Positions 1 through 9,209 of a stretch of 64,000 nt of DNA are shown here, piece after piece (the first letter of the stretch is position 1; every line of letters begins with the position of its first letter). The position numbers and the translations under genes were made by a program. This DNA is from Duganella sp. CF458 (GTDB lineage: Bacteria; Pseudomonadota; Gammaproteobacteria; Burkholderiales; Burkholderiaceae_D): contig NZ_FOOF01000010.1 in NCBI RefSeq assembly GCF_900113115.1, forward strand, positions 233,264-297,263, in the 5' to 3' direction. The notes under the pieces were generated by a model, which was given only the letters and a program-made list of their open reading frames with translations, searched no databases and had not been told where the DNA came from.

Positions 1-2205
<2,205 letters not shown>

Positions 2206-2299
2206 TTATAGCTCATTTTGGAAGCAAATGCGTGCGGCACCGAACAGACCCTGGCCCCGCCAAGCAGCAACAATAACTTTATTTCAACAGGAGGCCACC

Positions 2300-2734
2300 A
2301 TGAGTCTGGATCGCGACGAATATGGCAACTATGTCGACACTGGCCACCAGGGTCCAGGTCCCCGCCTGATGGGCGCGGACACCCTGATCGGCGACCATGT
2401 CCATAACCTGCAGAATGAACATCTGGGCACGGTCAAGGAAATCATGCTCGACATGCAGACCGGTCACATCGCCTATGTGGTGATGGCGTCCGGCGGCGTG
2501 CTGGGCATCGGCGAGAAGCTGTTTGCGGTGCCGTTCGAGGCGCTGTCGCTCGACACGTCCAACCATCGCATGACGCTGAATATCGATAAAGAGCGCATTG
2601 AACAGGCGCCCGGTTTCGATAAGAGCCACTGGCCGGACATGGCCAACCAGACCTGGGCTACCGAACTGCACAATTTTTACGGCACCAGCAGCAGCACCAG
2701 CGGCCCGAGCCACCTGGACCAGAGCTCCCGCTAG
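2300..2734 (+). CDS. PRC-barrel domain protein (copy 1)
   Basis: A 144-residue soluble protein with one PRC-barrel domain, recognisable from LMGADTLIGDHV, GTVKEIMLDMQTG and the GVLGIGEKLFAVP stretch (roughly residues 20-90). PRC-barrels are small beta-barrels found in photosynthetic reaction centre H subunits, RimM and many stress proteins; the role here is unknown. The start was chosen because AGGAGG at 2289-2294 lies 5 bases before this ATG, while the frame stays open further upstream without a ribosome site. The C-terminus is Ser/Thr rich and looks disordered. A close paralogue sits at 28296-28805. The stop TAG forms CTAG with the opposing stop of the acetyltransferase gene. Confidence 0.9.
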   Translation: MSLDRDEYGNYVDTGHQGPGPRLMGADTLIGDHVHNLQNEHLGTVKEIMLDMQTGHIAYVVMASGGVLGIGEKLFAVPFEALSLDTSNHRMTLNIDKERIEQAPGFDKSHWPDMANQTWATELHNFYGTSSSTSGPSHLDQSSR

Positions 2735-3198
2735 AGTTCCAGCCGCATCGGGATAAAGCGTATCCCGTGCATTTCCGCCACCGGGCCGGTCGCCGCGAAG
2801 CCCAGGTGGCGGTACATGCCTTCAGCGAAGGTTGAGGAATTGACGGTGAAGCTGCCGGGATTGCCGCGCGCCAGCGCATCATCGCGGACAACTTCCCACA
2901 ACCGCCTGCCGACGCCTTGCCCGTGCCACGGTGAGCCCACGTACAGGCTGAACAGATGCGTGTTGTCGCGTACCGCGGCCACGCCTGCCAGCACGCCGCC
3001 GTCGAAGGCCAACTGGTAGCGGTAGGCCTCGTCTTTCAGGTTGCGGCGGATGATATCGGACGACAGCGATACCAGGAATTCTTCCGCGCCGCTTCCATCC
3101 GCTTCGATGGTCAGGTAGGGCTGCAGCGACAGGATCAGCGCACTGATCGCCGACGCGTCGCCGGCCACACCTGGACGTATGTCAAACTCCCGGGACAA
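2731..3198 (-). CDS. GNAT family N-acetyltransferase
   Basis: A predicted acetyl-CoA-dependent acyltransferase of the GNAT fold, about 155 residues; substrate unknown. The acetyl-CoA loop is in the segment reading HGQGVGRRL (Q/R-x-x-G-x-G/A type), preceded by the strand LFSLYVGSPW and followed by the helix LWEVVRDDALARG. The late beta-strand MYRHLGFAATG is also typical. The start is uncertain. TTG at 3198 follows GGGGAG at a good distance and overlaps the upstream lipoprotein gene by 17 bases; ATG codons at 3222 and 3234 would give a longer overlap. It ends against the PRC-barrel gene with both stops inside one CTAG. It is likely co-transcribed with the two lipoprotein genes upstream. Confidence 0.85.
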   Translation of the reverse strand: MSREFDIRPGVAGDASAISALILSLQPYLTIEADGSGAEEFLVSLSSDIIRRNLKDEAYRYQLAFDGGVLAGVAAVRDNTHLFSLYVGSPWHGQGVGRRLWEVVRDDALARGNPGSFTVNSSTFAEGMYRHLGFAATGPVAEMHGIRFIPMRLEL

Positions 3199-4066
3199 TG
3201 TTCTCCCCTTCAACCAGCACATAGCGGCCGCCATCGAATTTGTAGCGCGCCATGCCCTTCAACTCATCCCGCTTGCGCTCCGCGGTATCCGGCGCATTCT
3301 CGGCCCGGGTTTCTTCATAGCCGGCGAAGCGCAGCACCAGGTCATCGTATGCAGCTTGCTCGCGCTTTTCGAATTGCCATTTGCCTTGGATCGACCAGCA
3401 ATGCGACGTTTCATCGCCGCAGGCACCCTCGTTATCCGACGACAGCGACACGCTTCCCGCCAGGTCGTGCATGCTGCCATCCGCCAGGTCGAAAACCGAC
3501 ATGAGGTTGATCGAATTACCCTGCCAGGTTCCGCCGTGCTGCACGATGAAGCCCGGCTTGCCTTGTCCCAAGGAGACCCACGCCACTTCGCCAAACGTGC
3601 CGTTCGACCCCAGTGATGCGACGTTCTCATGACGGGCTTCGACTTTCCATTTGCCGCCATCCTTGCGAAGAAGGTAGGCATTCAGCAGGCCGGAAGTGAC
3701 ATGGTAAGCCATCGCCTCGCCATTCGTATCCACCATCTGCGCATTGGCGACGACGGCAACCCGCCCATCCGCCAGCTCATGCATGGCAACGGGTTCCAGG
3801 CGATAGCTGCCGATTTCATTGCGCTTTTCCTGGTCCGGCAGTTCAACGTCCAGGTAATTGTCGTGCGCGGCCTTGTCGCCATACACGGCCCGCAAAAGCT
3901 CCATCATGCGGGCGGTCTTGGGATCTGCAGCGGGTTTCGCCTCGACCGCAACAGCCGAAGCGGAAGCCGATGCCGGCTCACCGACTGCTGGCAAGTCCGT
4001 TTTCTTTTCGCAAGCAACCAGGGCCAACGCTGCGCAAACCAGCGCAAGCTTCTTCATTTTCATCAT
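3182..4066 (-). CDS. predicted lipoprotein of unknown family (tandem copy A)
   Basis: A 294-residue protein with a lipoprotein signal peptide: positively charged start, hydrophobic core, then lipobox LVAC with Cys19. An Ala/Ser/Pro-rich linker (about 30-55) precedes a single globular domain. The start is placed at the ATGATG preceded by GGAG at 8 bases; an in-frame TTG further upstream has no ribosome site. It is paralogous along its whole length to the next gene upstream. Shared blocks include ARMMEL, AVYG, LLNAYLLRKDGGKWKVE, GGTWQGNSI and KWQFEKREQAAYDDLV, and there is a pair of cysteines near CGDETSHCWS. I do not recognise a named family. Location is probably the outer membrane facing the periplasm. 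Confidence 0.85.
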   Translation of the reverse strand: MMKMKKLALVCAALALVACEKKTDLPAVGEPASASASAVAVEAKPAADPKTARMMELLRAVYGDKAAHDNYLDVELPDQEKRNEIGSYRLEPVAMHELADGRVAVVANAQMVDTNGEAMAYHVTSGLLNAYLLRKDGGKWKVEARHENVASLGSNGTFGEVAWVSLGQGKPGFIVQHGGTWQGNSINLMSVFDLADGSMHDLAGSVSLSSDNEGACGDETSHCWSIQGKWQFEKREQAAYDDLVLRFAGYEETRAENAPDTAERKRDELKGMARYKFDGGRYVLVEGENIVPGV

Positions 4067-4083
4067 CAGATTTTCTCCGGGGT

Positions 4084-4971
4084 TCAAGGATTTGGAACGG
4101 AATGTTCACCGCTCGCCAGCACATAGTCGCCATCGCGCAAAGCGTAGCGTGCCGAGTTGCTCACGGCGCTGCGGCTGCGGGCCACGTCTTCGGCGGAATC
4201 CTCGGGACGGGACTCGGTATAGCCGCTGAAATCGAACACCAGGTCATCGTAGGCCTGCTGCGCAGTGCGTTCGAAACGCCACTTCCCTTTTACACTCCAG
4301 CAGCGATGGCGGCGCTCATCGCAATCGCCTTTGTTGTCGGATCCGACCAATCCAATCTTCGTGGCAAGGTTACGCAACTTGGGATCGCCGAGATCAAAGA
4401 GCGCCATATCCCGGATACTGATTCCTTGCCAGGTTCCGCCCGCGACCACCGCAAACCCTGGACGTCCCTCGCCCAACTCCACCCATTCGACGCTGCCCAA
4501 CCGGCCCCAGGAGCCCATCTCGGCGACGTTTTCAAAGCGGCGCTCCACCTTCCACTTGCCGTCCTGCTTGCGCAGCAGGTAGACATTCAGCAGGCCCGGT
4601 TGGCCGTGGCCAGGCGTCTCGTCGCTTGCATCGTTGGCATTCGCCACCAAGGCCACGCGGTCCGGCGCGATTTCATGCATGCCGACTGGCGTGATGCGAT
4701 ATTGGCTCTTCCCTCTGGCGTCGCCATAGTCCGGCAGTTCTGCAATCACATGGCCGCCGTCGGCGGGCCCATAAATGGCCTGCATCAATTCCATCATGCG
4801 CGCCATTTCCTGGCTTGGCTTTTCATCGGGGCTTGCGGCAGGCTGCGCTGCAGCGGCGGGCGTTTCGGCTTGAACTTTGGACGAAGGGCTTGTTTCCTCG
4901 CTGCGTTGGCAGGCGGTCGCCATGACCGCTATGGCGAGCAGCATCGCCATTCTTGTAGCTGTTATTTTCAT
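4084..4971 (-). CDS. predicted lipoprotein of unknown family (tandem copy B)
   Basis: A 295-residue paralogue of the neighbouring downstream gene, with lipobox ATAC (Cys21) after a typical hydrophobic signal segment. The start is placed at the ATG directly before the charged and hydrophobic signal stretch (MKITATR); codons further upstream encode an unlikely Cys-rich leader. Conserved blocks match copy A: ARMMELMQAIYG, GLLNVYLLRKQDGKWKVE, GGTWQGISI, KWRFERTAQQAYDDLV and a CDERRHRCWS cysteine pair that could form a disulfide. The two genes are 17 bases apart and surely arose by tandem duplication. Function is unknown. The upstream region (4972-5038) is short and separates it from dnaE2. Confidence 0.85.
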   Translation of the reverse strand: MKITATRMAMLLAIAVMATACQRSEETSPSSKVQAETPAAAAQPAASPDEKPSQEMARMMELMQAIYGPADGGHVIAELPDYGDARGKSQYRITPVGMHEIAPDRVALVANANDASDETPGHGQPGLLNVYLLRKQDGKWKVERRFENVAEMGSWGRLGSVEWVELGEGRPGFAVVAGGTWQGISIRDMALFDLGDPKLRNLATKIGLVGSDNKGDCDERRHRCWSVKGKWRFERTAQQAYDDLVFDFSGYTESRPEDSAEDVARSRSAVSNSARYALRDGDYVLASGEHSVPNP

Positions 4972-5038
4972 GCCGGCATGGTAGCACCGGCAACCTGCGC
5001 ACATTGTCGTCAAAAATCACCGGCGCGCTATTTCGCCA

Positions 5039-8000
5039 TCATTGGAAATCACGGCTGGCGGTCGGCAGGCGTCCGAGCAGGTGCGACAAATCGACCAGGC
5101 GCCGCGCGACCAGGTGGCGCACGATGCCCTCCTGCTGCCACACGCCGTACACGCCGAGCAGCGAGGAGCCCAGCACCTCGCGCCGGTATTTTTCCACCAT
5201 GTCGGGCCAGACGATCACGTTGACATAGCCGGTCTCGTCTTCGATGGTGACGAACAGCACGCCCTTGGCGGTACCGGGGCGCTGGCGGCCGGTGACGATG
5301 CCGGCGCCGCGCGCCAACTGGTTATTGCTGAAGGTGTTCAGCACATCGGCCGGCAGGAAGCGCTTGGCCAAGAGCGCCGGCCGCAGCAACGCCAACGGAT
5401 GGCGCCCCAGCGTCAAGCCTTGCGAGCGATAGTCGCCAAGGATTTCTTCGCCCTCGGTTGGCGGCACCAGTTGCGGAACATCCTCCTGCACCTCGGTCGG
5501 GCGCAGCAAATCCTTGTCCGGCACCGCGCCCGCCGCGTCCCATAGCGCCTGGCGGCGATTCCCGGCCAGCGAACGCAAGGCATTGCCTGCCGCCAGTACC
5601 TGCAGGTCATGGCGATTGAGATCGGCGCAACGCGCCAGTTCAGTCACGCTGGCGAATGGGCGTGCAGCACGCTTTTCCTCGATACGCTTCGCCGCATCTT
5701 CACGCATGCCGTATAGGCGCGACATGCCGAGCCGCACCGCCGGCTGCCGCCGTACGCCCTGCGCGGCCACCACAGCCAGGAATTCGTCCGGCATCACGTC
5801 GCGTTCGAGCGCCTCCCCCAGCGGTGCCGGGACGGCATCCACCTCTTCCAGCGACGATTCCCAACCACTGATCGTCACATCCACCGGCCGCACTTCAATC
5901 CCATGCCGTTGCGCATCCTGCACCAGTTGCGAGGCGCTGTAAAAGCCCATCGGCAAGCTATTCAGCAAGGCACACAGGAAGGCCGCCGGTTCGTGACACT
6001 TGAGCCATGAGCTCACATACGTCAGCAACGCAAAGCTCGCCGCGTGCGATTCAGGAAAGCCGTATTCGCCGAAGCCCTGGATCTGCTGGCAGATCTGCAA
6101 TGCGAATTTCTCGTCAAAATTACGGGCCTTCATGCCGGACACAATGCGGTCCTGGTATTTCTCCAGCCCCCCTTTGCGCTTCCAGGCCGCCATCGAGCGC
6201 CGCAACTGGTCCGCTTCGCCTGGCGTAAAACCTGCGCCATCAATCACGACCTGCATCACCTGCTCCTGGAAGATCGGCACGCCCAGCGTGCGGCCCAGCG
6301 CCTTCTTCAGTCCTTCGGGATAAGTGGCCTCCACCTTTCCCGTGCGCCGCTGCAGGTAGGGGTGCACCATCCCGCCCTGGATCGGTCCCGGCCGCACGAT
6401 CGCCACCTCAATCACCAGGTCGTAGTAGGTGCGTGGCCGCAGGCGCGGCAACATGCTCATTTGCGCCCGCGATTCGATCTGGAACACGCCGATGGTGTCC
6501 GCCTCGCAGATCATGTCGTAGGTTGCAGGGTCCTCGGAAGGCACGCTGGCCATGCCGAAACGAAGCTGGTAACGCTGGGAGACCAGGTCGAAAGTCCGAC
6601 GCATCGCCGTGAGCATGCCAAGCGCCAGCACGTCGACTTTCAACAAACCCAGTTCTTCCAGGTCGTCCTTGTCCCACTGGATCACGCTGCGGTCTTGCAT
6701 CGCCGCGTTTTCGATCGGCACCAGGCGCGACAACTTGTCTTGCGAGATAACAAAGCCGCCGACATGCTGCGACAAATGGCGCGGGAAGCTGAGCAGCTGG
6801 AGCGCCAGTTGCGCCCATTGGTGCGCGATGGGTGAAGCCGGATCCATGCCGCATTCGGCAAAGCGCTCCATCAACTCGCTTTTCCGGTCGAACCAGCGGT
6901 GGGATTTGGCGACCTTCTCGACGATCTCCAGGTCCACCCCCAATGCCTTGCCGCTGTCGCGCAGCGCGCTCTTGGTGCGGTAGCAGATAACCGTCGCCGC
7001 CAATGCCGTACGGTGGCGGCCGTATTTCTCGTAGATGTACTGGATCACCTCTTCGCGGCGCTGGTGTTCGAAATCGACGTCGATATCGGGCGGCTCATTG
7101 CGTTCGATCGATATGAACCGCCCGACTACGCTGTTGCCGCGCACCGGATCGACCGAGGTCACGCCAAGGCAATAGCAGACGGCCGAATTGGCGGCCGAGC
7201 CGCGGCCCTGGCACAAGATGTCGATCGAACGTGCGTAGCGGACAATGTCATACACCGTCAGGAAGAAGTACTCGTAGCGCAGCTGGGCCACCAGGTCCAG
7301 TTCCATCTCGATCTGGTCGTGCACAAGTTGCGGAACGCCGTGCGGGTAGCGCCATTCCGCGCCCTTATACGTTTCCTGCCGGAGGAAACTGGCCGGGGTG
7401 TGGTCAGGCGGGATCAGTTCGTTCGGGTACTCATAACGCAGCTCGTCCAGCGAAAACTGGCACAGAGCGGCAATGCGCACGCTCTCTTCCAGCATTGGCG
7501 GCGAATAGACGTTGGCCAGGCGCAGGCGCGAGCGCAAATGCTGCTCGGCGTTCTGGCCCAGTTCATAACCGCATTCGCCGACCGGCTTGCCAAGCCGCAC
7601 CGCCGTCAGCGTGTCGTGCAGCGGCTTGCGCGAACGCACGTGCATGCACACGTGGCCTGCCGCCACCATCGGCAAGGCATGCTGCAGCGAGACTTCCTCG
7701 ATCGCCGCGCCATGCGCCTCGTCGAAGGCGCGGCCCAGCATGGTCACGGCAAGCCAGCTGCGATCGCCGAACGTGGCCGCCATCCAGGATGCCTGCCGGT
7801 GCAGGCGTTCCACCTCGGCCGGGTATTCCGGCAGCAGGAGCAGCAGGCAATCGGGCAGCCCGCGCAGATGCGCGCGCTCGGGCGGTGGATTGGCGAAATC
7901 ATCCGGGTGCAGTTCGTAACTGCCCTTGTCGGCGCGCATGCGGCCGAGGGTGATCATTTCGGACAGGTTGCCATAGCCATTGCGGTTGATGGCCAGCGCC

Positions 8001-8272
8001 AGCAGCGAGAGCGCGGCACTGCCGTCCGCATGGGTCAGGTGGAAATGGGCCCCGATCAGCAACTTCAGGCCAGCCTGCTTCGCCTCGCCATGCGCCCGCA
8101 CCACGCCGGCCAGCGAGCATTCGTCCGTGATGGCCAGCGCGCTATAGCCGAGTTTTACCGCACGCTCCACCAGCTCTTCGGCATGGGACGCGCCGTGCAA
8201 AAATGAAAAGTTTGTCAGGCAAAACAGCTCCGCATAGGCGGGCAGCCCGGCGCGCGATGACTGTATATCCAT
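5039..8272 (-). CDS. dnaE2: error-prone DNA polymerase DnaE2 (mutasome catalytic subunit)
   Basis: DnaE2 is the C-family polymerase that performs SOS mutagenic translesion synthesis with the accessory proteins ImuA and ImuB. The 1077-residue protein starts with a PHP domain (AYAELFCLTNFSFLHGASH) and carries the catalytic aspartates in DIDVDF at about 396-401. Its C-terminal OB fold contains VTIEDETGYVNVIVW. The ATG was chosen because family members begin about 10 residues before the YAEL motif. A perfect LexA box covers codons 1-4 and the 4 bases before them, so SOS control is very likely. imuA-imuB are not adjacent but about 15 kb away on the same strand. There is no good ribosome site. TAGAAT lies 5 bases before the ATG, so the mRNA may be leaderless. 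Confidence 0.95.
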   Translation of the reverse strand: MDIQSSRAGLPAYAELFCLTNFSFLHGASHAEELVERAVKLGYSALAITDECSLAGVVRAHGEAKQAGLKLLIGAHFHLTHADGSAALSLLALAINRNGYGNLSEMITLGRMRADKGSYELHPDDFANPPPERAHLRGLPDCLLLLLPEYPAEVERLHRQASWMAATFGDRSWLAVTMLGRAFDEAHGAAIEEVSLQHALPMVAAGHVCMHVRSRKPLHDTLTAVRLGKPVGECGYELGQNAEQHLRSRLRLANVYSPPMLEESVRIAALCQFSLDELRYEYPNELIPPDHTPASFLRQETYKGAEWRYPHGVPQLVHDQIEMELDLVAQLRYEYFFLTVYDIVRYARSIDILCQGRGSAANSAVCYCLGVTSVDPVRGNSVVGRFISIERNEPPDIDVDFEHQRREEVIQYIYEKYGRHRTALAATVICYRTKSALRDSGKALGVDLEIVEKVAKSHRWFDRKSELMERFAECGMDPASPIAHQWAQLALQLLSFPRHLSQHVGGFVISQDKLSRLVPIENAAMQDRSVIQWDKDDLEELGLLKVDVLALGMLTAMRRTFDLVSQRYQLRFGMASVPSEDPATYDMICEADTIGVFQIESRAQMSMLPRLRPRTYYDLVIEVAIVRPGPIQGGMVHPYLQRRTGKVEATYPEGLKKALGRTLGVPIFQEQVMQVVIDGAGFTPGEADQLRRSMAAWKRKGGLEKYQDRIVSGMKARNFDEKFALQICQQIQGFGEYGFPESHAASFALLTYVSSWLKCHEPAAFLCALLNSLPMGFYSASQLVQDAQRHGIEVRPVDVTISGWESSLEEVDAVPAPLGEALERDVMPDEFLAVVAAQGVRRQPAVRLGMSRLYGMREDAAKRIEEKRAARPFASVTELARCADLNRHDLQVLAAGNALRSLAGNRRQALWDAAGAVPDKDLLRPTEVQEDVPQLVPPTEGEEILGDYRSQGLTLGRHPLALLRPALLAKRFLPADVLNTFSNNQLARGAGIVTGRQRPGTAKGVLFVTIEDETGYVNVIVWPDMVEKYRREVLGSSLLGVYGVWQQEGIVRHLVARRLVDLSHLLGRLPTASRDFQ

Positions 8273-8276
8273 ACAG
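8261..8276 (-). promoter_or_regulatory. LexA box over the dnaE2 start
   Basis: The 16 bases CTGTATATCCATACAG match the gammaproteobacterial and betaproteobacterial LexA consensus CTGT-N8-ACAG exactly. The box overlaps the dnaE2 start codon, and TAGAAT (a -10-like hexamer on the minus strand) lies just upstream. Bound LexA would therefore block polymerase at the start site. The divergent PhzF-like gene begins 52 bases away and could be affected too. Confidence 0.9.
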
Positions 8277-8327
8277 TATTCTACACCGCCTGCTGCATGC
8301 CGCGCCACCCTGCTGTATCCTGCGCCG

Positions 8328-9101
8328 ATGGCTATTTACGAACTGAAATGTTTTGGGACCGGCCCGGGCGCGGGCAATGCGGCGCTGGTGATCATCGACG
8401 GCCCCGCCAGCGCCGGGGAAAGGCAGGCATTCGCCCAGTCGGCCAACAAGAGCGCCTGCGTGTTTGTCGACGGCGGGACACTGGATTCCTTGGATTACTA
8501 TTACCCACACGCACGCTCGCCCCTGTGCCTGCACGCCACGCTGGCCGCTGCCCGCGTGCTGCTGGGCGATTCGCCCGGCCCGCTGCCGGTGCGCACGGCA
8601 ATGGGCGGACAACAGTTGCTGCTGACCAGTAATGGCACGGCCATCTTCGCCAGCCTGGCGCCCCAGGCAGTGCCGGATGTCGCGCTGCCCGCCGACCTGG
8701 CTGAACGCCTGCTAGCCGCGCCCGGCCTGGCCATCGTTTCGCCGCCCGCCGTCGCCTCGGTGGGCAGTGCCAAATTGCTGGTGGAAGTGGCCGGCAGCGC
8801 CGCGCTGCACGCGCTGCGCCCGGACCTGGCTGCGATTGCCGATTGGGGCAAGGCAAATGGCGTGAACGGCATCTACGCCTGGTGCCGCCGTTCCGACGGC
8901 GCCTTCGAAGGCCGCAACTTCAACCACCTCGATCCGGCTGGCGAAGACAGCGCCACCGGCGTCGCCGCCGGCGCCCTCACCGTCCACCTCGGCCGCTCGC
9001 TCGAACTCTACCAGGGCGCGCAGCTCGGCCAACCATGCCTGCTGCGCACCGGGCTGGACGGCGGCCAGGTCCTGATCGGTGGCGCGGCGGAATACGTATG
9101 A
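8328..9101 (+). CDS. PhzF-family protein, catalytic Glu apparently missing
   Basis: A 257-residue member of the PhzF/diaminopimelate-epimerase fold family, whose characterised members isomerise small substrates. The family signature around the active site reads NKSACVFV here, where typical members have N-x-SETxF; the Glu that acts as general acid/base is replaced by Ala. The second-lobe motif PLCLHATLAAA keeps the His of PLCGHATL, and EDSATGVAAGAL keeps the Asp of EDPATG. It is also a little shorter than the usual 260-300 residues. It may be an inactive or altered enzyme, and its substrate is unknown. It is divergent from dnaE2 and 108 bases ahead of a TonB-dependent receptor. Confidence 0.85.
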   Translation: MAIYELKCFGTGPGAGNAALVIIDGPASAGERQAFAQSANKSACVFVDGGTLDSLDYYYPHARSPLCLHATLAAARVLLGDSPGPLPVRTAMGGQQLLLTSNGTAIFASLAPQAVPDVALPADLAERLLAAPGLAIVSPPAVASVGSAKLLVEVAGSAALHALRPDLAAIADWGKANGVNGIYAWCRRSDGAFEGRNFNHLDPAGEDSATGVAAGALTVHLGRSLELYQGAQLGQPCLLRTGLDGGQVLIGGAAEYV

Positions 9102-9209
9102 TCCGCAGCCCCAGCCGTGGCGTAGTTGCAACGTAAACTTGTCATTTGTGAACGCTGCACAAATGTAGTTCGGCTAGAATTAAAGGCAATTTTTCCTTGG
9201 AGCAAAAAA

